From: Urophycis tenuis
Taxonomy: Eukaryota; Chordata; Actinopteri; Gadiformes; Phycidae
DNA: 64,000 bases
Assembly (NCBI GenBank): GCA_036785325.1
Contig: JAXIVH010000014.1
Span: 7,581,589-7,645,588 of the forward strand
Reading direction: 5' to 3'
Below the pieces are notes generated by a model that was not told where the DNA came from, made no database searches, and was given only the letters and a program-made list of their open reading frames with translations. Position 1 is the first letter of the stretch. The number at the start of each line of letters is the position of its first letter. The position numbers and the translations under genes were made by a program. Shown here piece after piece: positions 19,651-31,036 of this stretch.

Positions 19651-22199
19651 ACATGTCAAGAACTGACAACACGCTCATTCATGCAACACTGCGCCGTGAC
19701 CGCAGGGATCTGGCTCTCAAAATGCCGCAGAAGAGAGAGCGCGCGGACGCCTCCCACCAAATCTAAAGTGAACAGCGCACTGGTACTCTCCTACCAGCAG
19801 AGAGTGCCTACGGCTCTCTACACTTGCACAGTGTAGCAGCCAGCAGCACCAACGTCACCGTCAGCGGCGGTGGAACCAGCAGCAGTGTCAGGTCTTCCCG
19901 CAAAGGAAAGGGGCACCTCCAATCTACTGGTCCAGTCGTACGTCAACTCGGCCTTCACCGAAGAGTTTTCCTGAGCCTATGCCTACATACGTTTAATTTT
20001 AAAATGGCAGTTTGATACTTAGTTATTGCCAGTTAGTACTGCCTTACTTGGTTGCCTAATTGTCTTTCCTTTTTTGTAAAACAATACATATGTAAAGTCA
20101 TGGTTAATAAGCCCATGAACTTTAATTGAATACTTTTTTTGAAACGCCTTTTAATAATTGATCATTTCGCTCTACTCAAAATCAACATGTTATAACTTTG
20201 GTATTAGATTACAGATGAAGGGTTTTCAGGACGATACTTTGTTATTGTTAATGACTTAACTCTTTTTTTCAAATACTTCTGGGCTACTCATGTCCACATA
20301 ATCTGCTTCTATGTAAAGTAATCACAGTGATTTTACATGGTCAGTCCCATATAGCCCAGCCGAATGTCCAGCTCCTGGTAAAAACTTCTAGTCGTAATTA
20401 CAACCCAGGCCAGAGGGGACCACCACACGAGAAAGTTACATAGGCTAGTGCAGGTTTAACATAGAGTCTTGTATTTATCTGGAAGCAGAAGCTATCGTCC
20501 AGCAGTGGTGAGACTTGCGGCTGAACATGTTCCACACCGTTCGGACCACTAGAGGGCAGTGAAGGACTGATGGGTTTATTATGGGCAGAGTTGGGTCCGG
20601 ACTTGGGGCGGGCACTCGGTGCCGCAATCTACTACTCCTTCAGACTCCAATGATAAGCCTTGGGGTTACAGCAAACCGACTCCATGAGGAAATAATCTGA
20701 CTGGGAAGTTCCCACCAAGGTAAAGTTCACACGCTTCTGTAAGCGCTACTGGCTTTCCGCAATGTTTATTTCCAGTTGTTGAGCACCCAGCGTGTTGACT
20801 AATGTGATGTTTGAAATAATCAAGGGTCATTAACAGTTTTAGTACTGTGGCGATGTATTGAGCGCCTCGTTGGGATTGGCTCAGCGCTGATGTTGAGAGG
20901 AGCGTGGTATGTGATTCCGCTGCATCTAATTCTAGAGGAGACGGGTATTCCATAGATTGTGGCAAGTGCGTAGAACTGCCAGGCGCTCACTGAGAGGTGG
21001 AATCAGCGACGCGAAACCACGCGGGACTACATCCGGTTTTCAAAATAAGGTGTTGACACAGTGTTGTGTACTCGGGGTCATAGTTAAGTCGCAGAAACAT
21101 TGAAAATACCTTATGTCTCTGAAACTTGCTGTAAAACAAATTGCTCCATAAGTTCTGGCAAGACTGGTATATTTGAGATCAGGACAGCTCTGACTAAACG
21201 CTATAAGCATTTTTACGGTATGAGTTTAGATATTTTCAAAGTTAAAGTCTACATGTTTACATTGAAATTACTTTCTTATGTCAGAAACTTGCTGTAAAAA
21301 ACACATTGCTCCAGAAGTTCGATAAAGGAAGATATATTTGAGATGAGTACAACTTGGACTACTTACCTACCAGACCTACCCATTTGTTCTGTTGTAGTGG
21401 TCACTCCTTGGTGGTATTCTTGGAATTGTATTGTGCAATGACAATAATGTTTAATCTAATCAAATTATCTTTTACAAACTAATTTAGTTCAGTTGGTAAT
21501 TTCCTCTCTTTTAAATGTTTGTCATTGTAATGCTTGTAAAATGACATCACTTAGTTTATTGCTATTGCCTGACCACCTAAATCTCACTTGGTTGCCTGAT
21601 AAGTTCTCCCACTTCTCTTCTGAGTTAAACTAATATATGTAAAGTAAGAATGTTTAGCCGAAGCTCCAGGCTTTCTTGAAATAGGCTCCTGTCTTTGAAA
21701 TGCTTTTGAGTGTTTAACATTGTTATAATTTCCATAGGCCAGCATCCTACTTTCCAGTTGATGATCTGGAGAGTTATGTATTATGAGTGCTTGTACATCA
21801 GAACAGGATTTATTTATTGTTGCTGATACCACGCCATATTGTAATTGTAATTGTAATTTTATTTATTTCAAGACAGGGACAGCGCACAATAAGACATTAA
21901 TCTTGTACAACAAGAGGGGAGGACTGAAGATATTTGTAGGACTGCAAAATCAGAAATAAATTAAAATATGATATTTCAATGCTCCAGTCCTCCCGAAACA
22001 TGCGGTGTACAAGCCCTGTAGTTTGTGAAAGCTTCTGCCACATTTTGATTTTGATACAGAAGGAAATCCAATGTTGGACATGGAACCAACAGAAAATACA
22101 GCACTCACAGAGAACGGTTGGTGGTTTCAGTGAAAATAACATACTATGCATTTTCTTCATGTTTCTTGAGAGTTAATCTTTGTCCTTAACCTTATGAAG
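19651..22199. other. 5' flank of slc18b1 copy A; no exon recognised
   Basis: I find no convincing equivalent of copy B's exon 1 (MEPDELTELKGT) here. A short Ser/Gln-rich, stop-broken frame at 19760-19980 and the (ATTG)-rich stretch 21838-21865 are not assigned. A retroposon tail-like TTGTGCAATGACAATAATGT lies near 21430. Confidence 0.35.
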
Positions 22200-25100
22200 A
22201 TGGACCAACGAGTTCATCTCTGGGGAAGATGTCTCGGACACAGACCTTCACATTGATATCCGTTGCCTCTGTAAACTTTGGCTCAATGATCTGCTATTCA
22301 ATACTCGGACCATTCTTTCCCAACGAGGTGAGCTACATAGACACCTGGTGTTTAAACGTTTACTGCTGCCGACTACTGAGATGTAGGCAGCCTGTTTCAC
22401 GTGATAAAATATCACATGCAACACGCGTACCATGAAAAACTTTCCTCCTTATTCCAACGCAGGCGTTAAAGAAGGGAGCCAGCCAGACTGTGATCGGTCT
22501 CATCTTCGGCTGCTATGCGCTTTGCAACTTCATTGGTTCACTGGTAATGGGAAAATATGTGAGTTAATTACACTCTTAAAGTCCACCTCACATCTGGGTC
22601 ATTGCTCTTCTCTGATCAATCTAAACTATTCTCCTCCCTGCTCCTCAGATTGTCCAGATTGGTGCAAAGTTCATGCTTGTGTCAGGCCTGTTTGTGTCAG
22701 GAGCATGCACTATAATGTTTGGGTGAGTTACAGAAAATAGAAGATTGACAGTTTAGTGGTTGATTTGATTTTCAACTCAATATCATTTTAATCAAAGCAG
22801 GTTACGTTTACATTTTTGTCTCGCTTTCATCCAGTAACTATTCCAAAATTCCTCGTGCTGCATGAGAAAGGTGTGATGTGAACATGCTTAGGTAGTTCAA
22901 CACAACTGGTTACAAAAAATACTGTAAGACACTGCAAAAAAACACACTGCAAAAACACACTGTAAGATACTGCAAAAGACACACTGTAAGTGTAGAGTAA
23001 ATAGGAATGTTGGTTTGCGGGTCGAGGCAAGAGCGGAAGAGAAAATCAGGTGATGTCGGCGACAAACATGGTTTGTAAAAGCTGAGTTATGCTTAAGTTA
23101 TGCTTCCGCGTTGACGCAACGCTAGGGGGCTTACAGACCCATTACATCCTTGCGGGCCCCCCTTCCGTCCACCGCAAGGGCCTGACGTGCACCTCCCAAA
23201 AACCTTAGATGTGCGTAGAGGCGACGCAACACCAACGCAGCGGCATTGGCTGTGATTGGTCCGCTAACTACATCCGCTGGAGACCGCTTTTCCGGTTTCC
23301 ACTCATAAACACCGCCACGGTGTGATAAATGCTTCGACTGATTGGCAACAATATTTATATAACTTTTTCCTTCATGTCTGTAAACTTTGTTTTTACTCGC
23401 TAGTAATCCGTATCTAATGACCAGAATGGTCATTCTGGTCGCCCTCTACCGGTGTGGCATTGAATTGCGTTTCGACACGTAAACCCCACGCAGAACCATC
23501 ATGGTCTCATGACTGTGTCCAAGCAACTGCGTGGCCACTACGTGATCACTACGCGGAACCATAACCGACGATTAAATGATGTCAGTAAATCACCTTGATC
23601 CAGTCATCTCTCGTTTCAGGTACCTCGACCGCGCCCCGTCGGGGGCCGTTTTCATTGCTCTCTGCTTCATCGTGCGCAGCATCGATGCGGTGGGCTTCGC
23701 CGCTGCCTCCACCTCCTCCGTTTCTCTGGCGTCCAAAGTCTTTCCAAACAATGTAGCGACTGTCCTGGTAGGTCCGTCCTACCCCGATGTTACTGGCATG
23801 TTGGCCAGGTGTGTGAACACAAGCACGTAAATGCATGCCTCATTGTGTCCCTCCCTTCCACATATACACCGACAAACTGTTTTGCCGACATGCAGCCATT
23901 TTTCTACAGTAGCTCCTACAGTGTTCCCAATTGGGATGCACAAGCCTCCTTTCCCTTTGTTTGCGTTCCAGGGTAGTCTGGAGATGTTCACGGGACTGGG
24001 TCTCATTCTGGGGCCACCGCTGGGAGGCTGGTTGTTCCAGGCCGCCGGGTACCACCTTCCCTTCCTCGTTCTGGGCTGCATCCTGCTGCTGATGGTTCCG
24101 TTTAACGCCATCGTCATGCCGAGCTGTGGTAAGGGCTCAGCTGTTTCAGAACATGAAAAAGAAGGCGACAACTTTGATGTGGTGACAACTGAACACATGA
24201 TATGGTCTTTGGTTTTTCTTTGGTTTTTTTGTCACACAGATGCAGAGCCTTCAGGGGATTCCTTCTTCCAACTGCTGATGCTCCCAAAAGTGTTGCTCCT
24301 CTGTTTCTTCATCTTCACTTTTAGCTCAGGACTGGGATTCCTGGACGCCACCTTGTCCTTGTTTGCGATAGAGAAGGTAACAAAAATATGGTGTAACAAT
24401 GCTGCCGATGTCATGTTCATGTTTCCAAAGAAGCAGGGGGCGTTGCGTTCTCCCTCTCCCACGCTTAATCAAATATATCATCACATCTTGTGTCTATTAA
24501 ATATACTATTAATTATAAATCCGTTTCACTGTGGGAGAGTGAGAAACATTCTCTCGATTCCTTTGTATGTCTTGACATGTGAAGAAATTGACATTAAGGC
24601 TACTTTGACTTTTGACTTGACTCTATTAAATATGTTATAAATGATTATGATATGAATGATTAAATATAACCTCACATCTTGTGTCTAGTTCCATCTCACC
24701 CCAGGCTACGTGGGCCTCATCTTCCTGGGGTTCTCCTTACCTTACAGTCTGAGCGCACCGATCCTTGGTTTCTTTGCTGATAAATATCCGGTGAGTCTCG
24801 GCGTCGTAAACCTCTGAAAAGTCCGGCAGGAGGGAATGTTTGGGCGCGTGCTGTTGTCGTTGTAGTAAGCTTTGAGCATACATGTTGAGCCATCGAGGTC
24901 GGGCGTGTTTGTCTTCTGAATTAAGCCATGTGGCTACACTCCCCCCAATACATTTACATTTACATTTAGGGCATTTAGCAGACGCTTTTATCCAAAGCAA
25001 CTCACAAAGAGTACATTTGGCATAAGAAGGTGAAACATTTCATTGCTGCTAATACACCAGAACAAGTTTCAAGCATTTCAATTGCTAGGTTAACCATTGC

Positions 25101-27818
25101 TAGTATACAACATCTCTGACTAAGTGCCAAGTTACAAAGAGTGATTAAAGTGCCAAGACGTACAACAAATAAGAGCATGAGGTGAAGTGGAAGAACTGAA
25201 GTGAAGAACTGAAGTGGTTTTCTGAGAGGTAGGAGGACAGTTGGTTAGAGACTGCACATTCCAGGGTTTTAGAAAGGAATGACAGCAGAGATACCTATCT
25301 GTAGTTCAGGATGTCAGCAGTGTCGAGGGTAGGCTTCTTGAGGAGTGGTTTGATTCTGGCAGTTTTGAAGGGTTTAGGGACGAGATCTAAGGTGAGGAAA
25401 GAGTTAATGAGGGTGGTGATGAACGGTAGGATGTCGGTCGAGATGGCCTGGAGTAGGAAGGAGGGGATGGGGTCAAGAGGACAGGTGGTCGCATGGTTGG
25501 ATCTGACCAGTCTCAGGACCTCTTCGGAGGAGAGAGGGGTAAAACGGTTAAGTCTAGCAGAGGCGGAAGCTGGTGGAGGGAGAATAGCTGTGGAGGTGGG
25601 GTTAGGGAACGTAGCAGCAGGGTTAAGGGAGATGCTGATTTCCATCACTTTCTTGATAAAGAAGTCGGCAAAATCGTCAGCAGTTAGTGGGGGGGGGGGG
25701 TTAGGGAGGGTTGAGGAGAGAGAGAGGAGAAAATGGAAAACAGTTTTCTTGGGTTGGAGGCAGAGCAGTTGATCTTGTTCCGGTAGAATGTAGATTTGGC
25801 TGCTCACATTGTGGAGGTGAGGTCTGAGAGGAGGTGCAGGTAGTGGGAGAGATCATCAACACAGCCTGATTTCTTCCGTTTCCTCTCAGCTGTCCGTAGC
25901 TCTGTTCTATGAGCCCGCAGAGATTCGGACAACCAAGTATGAGGAGGAGAAGATAGCGAAGGTCTGGATGAGAAGGGACAGAGGGAGTATATTAGTGATG
26001 GGAAGTCCGGCTCTTTGAGGAGAGCCGGCTCTTTTGGCTCGGCTCACTAAAAAGAGTTTTGTTACTTAAATTAATTTATTACCAAATTATGTGTAAAATG
26101 AATAACTAATGTAAAAAAAAACATAAAATATAACATGTGTATAGTATGTGTATGGCTTTATTAATAAACTTAACATAACTTAACATATACATAAATAAAT
26201 TTTAAATAAAAAAGACCCATTTTAACTTGTGAAAAAACACAAAATCAACTAAACATCCCTCAACAAAATATAAATTAATTCTTGCGCTCCTCTCGCTCTC
26301 GTCTCTCTCCCTCCTGTGCTTGTGTCTGTAACCCCTCCCCCCTCCTGTTCAGTGTAGTCACATGACGCTGCCACAGCCACACATGTTGACCAATGCTTGT
26401 GTCTCTATCCCCTCCCCTCCCCTCTCCTGCTCAGTGTAGTCACATAGACGCTGCCACAGCCACACATGTTGACCAATGCGGCTTTAAAAGACAATTAAAA
26501 AAAATAATAATAATCGCGACAATTAAAAATAATAATAATAATCGCTCTCGATCGGGAGCCGGCTCTCTCGACCGCGAGCCGGCTCCCGTCGTTCACTTCA
26601 AAGAGCCGGCTCTAATCCGGCTCTCATTCGCGACCGACCCATCACTAGAGTATATACTGTTGGAAAAGACTCCTCTGCGTCATTTCAGACCACAAGACGT
26701 TGGCTGATGGTCGTTGGCGGCCTCCTCTCTGGACTCGGATTCTGTCTTCTCGGGCCGGCACCGTTTCTTCACATTACCAGGTGTGCCAAGTTCACTGTCA
26801 AAGTACTCATGGTGGTCAGACACTCCTTCAGGGGGGAAAGTGAAGTGACAATCCCTGTCGTGTTCTGTGTTCTTCTCTGGTAGCCAGCTGTGGCTGCTGA
26901 TCTTCATGCTGTGTGTGATTGGATTCGGTTTGGGTATGGGTCTGGTGCCTACGTTACCAGAGGTCATTGCATCAGCACAGTGAGTTCCTTCAGAATGACA
27001 TACGTTATATTCCCATAGCTTCTGTGGAGCCTGAATATGATTCTAACATCACAATATATGACTTATTTTTTATTTTAATAATTCGGAATGGTCTTGGGGG
27101 ACAGTGAGCAGGGCTTTGAAGAAGGACTCAGTACTCTGGGAATGGTGTCCGGACTGTTTGGAGCGTGCTGGTCCATGGGGTAAGTTCTGGTCCAGCTAGC
27201 CTACTGGATGTTCACCCAACACTATCAGTCACACGGTAAACACACTGCGCCCAACGTGAACAAGTGAGTTAACTGATGATAAGAATTTTGATTCTAATTG
27301 ATTCTAATTCTTCTCCTCCTGAGGACGTTGTATGGTCCCATGATGGGCGGCTTCCTCACGCAGCATCTAACCTTTGAGTGGGCAGCAGCCATCCAAGGAG
27401 GGCTGTCAGGTTTGGCTGTAAGTGTCGGAGATCGGCCGGTCCCCGATCATGTGTTTGGTGTGTATATCGGTCGATAACGAGTGGTGGCCGATCAATCGGT
27501 GCATCACTTGTTACTTCGGCTCGTACATTTTTTTGCATCAAATGTGTGCAAATGTGTGCCTTGTCTTTCCCACAGACGGTGCTACTTGGGTTGTATTTTC
27601 TCTATGCAGGTTTCAAGAAGCACAGGTAATCTTCAAAATCTCAAACAGAGACTGTTGTTTATTTACTGTAGTTGTTGTTTTAATTTTTTTTTTAGATGTA
27701 TTCATAGCACAGTCTTCAGGTCAAAGTTCCTACTTTTTTTGTGGTCATTTTGTTTGAAAGTGTTTCACAGGTAACTGGAAGCGATTGTCCAGGAGAAACA
27801 GAGAGGCTTTTGGCCTGA
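22200..27818 (+). CDS. slc18b1: Vesicular polyamine transporter (MFS), slc18b1 copy A
   Basis: An H+-antiporter of the major facilitator superfamily that loads polyamines into secretory/synaptic vesicles. Exons: 22200-22327 (ATG at 22229 in the same frame), 22463-22558, 22649-22722, 23620-23767, 23972-24128, 24240-24376, 24689-24790, 26689-26780, 26884-26979, 27105-27179, 27324-27417, 27576-27625, 27761-27818. Every join is in phase and no stop interrupts it: 425 codons from the ATG. Family blocks are visible, including SVASVNFGSMICYSILGPFF, GASQTVIGLIFGCYAL, FPNNVATVL, TGLGLILGPPLGGWL, EEGLSTLGMVSGLFGACWS and EWAAAIQGGLSGL. The exon at 22200 starts in the same phase as exon 2 of copy B, but no exon 1 was found. 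So either translation starts at 22229 or exon 1 has diverged. A hAT MITE and a LINE lie in the intron before exon 26689. Confidence 0.93.
23097..23565. mobile_element. MITE-like element in slc18b1-A intron (GTTATGCTTCCGCGT ends)
   Basis: GTTATGCTTCCGCGT at 23097 is matched by its inverse with one mismatch at 23551-23565. There is no coding frame. It contains GACCAGAATG-GT-CATTCTGGTC, a 10-bp inverted repeat with a 2-bp loop at about 23420. Confidence 0.5.
24951..25980 (-). mobile_element. L2-like LINE fragment in slc18b1-A intron
   Basis: The minus-strand frame 25807-25295 contains linker and early reverse-transcriptase blocks LSSEEVLRLVRSNHATTCPL, DPIPSFLLQAI, SFLTLDLVPKPFKTARIKPL and LKKPTLDTADILNYR. 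The RT core is deleted and the sequence jumps to the 3' tail ending with GCATTTAGCAGACGC in inverse. The same tail occurs at 39280-39355. Confidence 0.8.
25993..26647. mobile_element. hAT-type MITE with perfect 8-bp target-site duplication
   Basis: TAGTGATGGG at the left end is matched by CCCATCACTA at the right end. GAGTATAT is duplicated exactly on both sides (25985-25992 and 26648-26655), as expected for hAT insertion. Subterminal GAGCCGGCTC motifs recur at both ends. It is 655 bp and non-coding. Confidence 0.9.
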
Positions 27819-28666
27819 CCAGCAGCTAAAGAGGACACAGTGATGTGGTGTTAACCAGCCTGACTGGGCACATTGACCAGACCTCATGGCTCCAACCTGC
27901 AGTGACCTCCAAGTCCTCCAGGCAGGGGGTTTCCGGCAGAACCCACTGCCTTCTAACTCCAGATAGTGGTGGTGGTTTTGCATCGGACCGTCCAATAGCA
28001 ATAGTCGATTATTTTTTTACTCACTTGTAGAGATGCTCCGATCATCATATTTGGGACCGATCACTGATTACCAATCACCAAATTCATGATCTGCCGATTG
28101 CTGATCTGTCTTACTTAAATCCGTGTGTAAATGTGAAATTTGAGCTGAGCCGTTTGTGTTGGCTGACATTTATCAATCCGGCCTGTGTGAGTTGGCCTAA
28201 TACCGTTCACATTTCAGAATAGGATTCAAATCTGGTATTGAACGGGGGATATGCAAGGTTCGCGGTGGGCGTGGTCGTGGTGTGAACCACGTGGGTTGTA
28301 GTATGCACGGTGCAATCTGCTGTGGGGCGATGAGATTGTTTCATGCTCAAACACCGGACATAACACCTGACATCAAATAATAGTTTGGTTCACGGATTTT
28401 TACCTGACAGGGAATTCACATAAACTGCGTCTTAACCGTTTACCGTTATCTTACGTTAACTGCAAAACTATAATGCTCATAATGACAAACATTTGAACCA
28501 TGCAGACTGCGATTGAGCACTAGAGCAACATAAGAACAAATTCGTCGGAGTTTAACAATGCCGTTTAACTGTGGCTAAAATGCGAAAATTATAAACAAAC
28601 ATTTAACACTTTTGTTACCTTTGGTTAACTGAAAAAGGCGTCATGAATGTAAAGGGCAGCAGTGCC
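27819..28666. other. Intergenic spacer between slc18b1 copies; no gene recognised
   Basis: It begins with the 3' UTR of copy A. A stretch at 28030-28100 rich in CCGATCA/CCGATTG motifs resembles the GATCGG-rich stretch at 27425-27510 and is likely debris of one transposon family. No convincing exon. Confidence 0.35.
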
Positions 28667-28670
28667 TTAA

Positions 28671-29767
28671 AGGAAAACGCCACCGTTTGTCCATACCGAA
28701 CTACGTTCTTCCCTGATCGTAGATGAGTTGATACCTCTCTCATTTCGTGCGTGCACTCAATCGCTATGGCGCATAGCGCTACTTCGCTAGCATGTAGCTT
28801 AATTGGCCCAGTATATTCCTTAGGATCCAAACGATGGTGAAGTTAGAAGCGACCAAGAACTTCCATGTTTTCCCCATTTAAATACGGTTACGTGAGTAGT
28901 TACACGACCCAAGTATGGTTACACAAAATGAAACATGGCAATTTTCTAAGCAGATAAAAAAAAAAACTATAATGTAGACATTATAGTTATTTGCAGGTCA
29001 CGTTTAGCCTGGGAATTCCCATGCTGCTTTGCGCGCGATTTCATTCTCACTGCAAAGACAGCCTGGAAACCACCGCCCTTATTTTCCCCTGAGTTAGGAA
29101 ACCAATCACAGAACAGGGGGGGGCAGCAATACGATGACGACGTCTATGCACGACACCGAAGCTTGTAACGTGTTAATCCAACATGGCAGCGGACACAACG
29201 TTACCGTTCGATGCAGCTTTAGAAAGTGTATTAAGTAGCTTTTGTAGCAATTAATTTAATTTTAGTAGCTAATTTTTAGTAGCAATTGGCTATGAATCGC
29301 GCGCAAAGCAGCATGTGAAGAACCAGACGCCATTTGATAGACATTCGTAGCGCCCAATAAACGGCTCTAGGCATTCGTAAACCACGCCTCAAATACGAGA
29401 AAATGCACACCTAGTTCCCAGACCACCATCTCATCGAGATGTGGACGCGTCAGCCAGGCTAGGTCACGTTGGGAAAAAATAACTATAGCCTAATGTAGAC
29501 ATTACAGTTAATTTTTTAATCTGCTTAGAAAATTGCCATGTTTCATTTTGTTGCCATATGTGGCGAAATAACACCTGGGAGCACATCGACGTTGGCGCAG
29601 TAATATAATCACTCCTAAAAGATCCTCTCCCCTTCCCCCTGTTACTTCCATCAATAGAACCAACGTGACTTTTTACTTGTACTACTACAGGAGGTAGTGC
29701 AGGTGACGGCGTGCAGGTCACGTTGGGAAGGACATAGTTCAGTATGGACAAACGGTGGCGTTTTCCT
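28671..29767. mobile_element. TTAA-flanked non-autonomous element (Kolobok/piggyBac-like)
   Basis: AGGAAAACGCCACCGTTTGT at the left end is matched by its inverse at the right end, and the near-identity continues for over 35 bp. TTAA flanks both ends (28667-28670, 29768-29771), the target site used by Kolobok and piggyBac superfamilies. No transposase frame. It is split by a nested insertion. Confidence 0.8.
29005..29461. mobile_element. MITE nested inside the TTAA element, flanked by GGTCACGTT duplication
   Basis: TAGCCTGG at the left end and CCAGGCTA at the right end are flanked by GGTCACGTT on both sides (28996-29004, 29462-29470), an 8-9-bp duplication of hAT size. GCGCGCAAAGCAGCATG also recurs in inverse orientation inside. 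457 bp, non-coding. Confidence 0.75.
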
Positions 29768-29887
29768 TTAAAAGAAATCATCAATTCGTGGAGTGAACCA
29801 AACATGCAGTGCGTAGTCTACCACAGGGGGCAGCAACAACATCAACACACTATCACCTACGTGTATCAAATGACCTGCTGTAACACA

Positions 29888-29889
<2 letters not shown>

Positions 29890-29964
<75 letters not shown>
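29890..29964 (+). repeat. (TA)n microsatellite
   Basis: About 37 uninterrupted TA units. Confidence 0.95.
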
Positions 29965-29965
<1 letters not shown>

Positions 29966-29974
29966 TGAGCCTAC

Positions 29975-30700
<726 letters not shown>

Positions 30701-31036
30701 GTAAGTAAGTAAGTAAGTAAGAATTTATAAACTCAGAAGTAAACTTTCGTTTGAATGGTTTATTTTGAGATATCGCACAATTACGGGGAAAAAAACTGAA
30801 TGTGAACACTAATTAGGAAGACTCGGACAGTGACCGCCCCATATGGTGGCGCCTACGTACGGGCCAGTGCGGGCAACAACACATTGTCCGGTCCCTGTTT
30901 CAGCAGTTGATCCCAGTTGTACGCCACTGACCATGTTAATCTGCAGGGTTAGATTTTAATCTTGCGGCTCAGGAATGCAACATTCACAATTTCATGATTT
31001 TAACCCGTGAGTAGAAAAACAAATCCTACGTTTGCC

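Noticed and set aside
19760..19985. Possible processed gene fragment (Ser/Gln-rich, stop-broken)
   Set aside because: I could not match it to any family and it has stops in every frame; too weak to annotate.
23419..23440. Operator-like palindrome GACCAGAATG-GT-CATTCTGGTC
   Set aside because: It lies inside a MITE-like intronic element, where such inverted motifs are common. No regulatory context.
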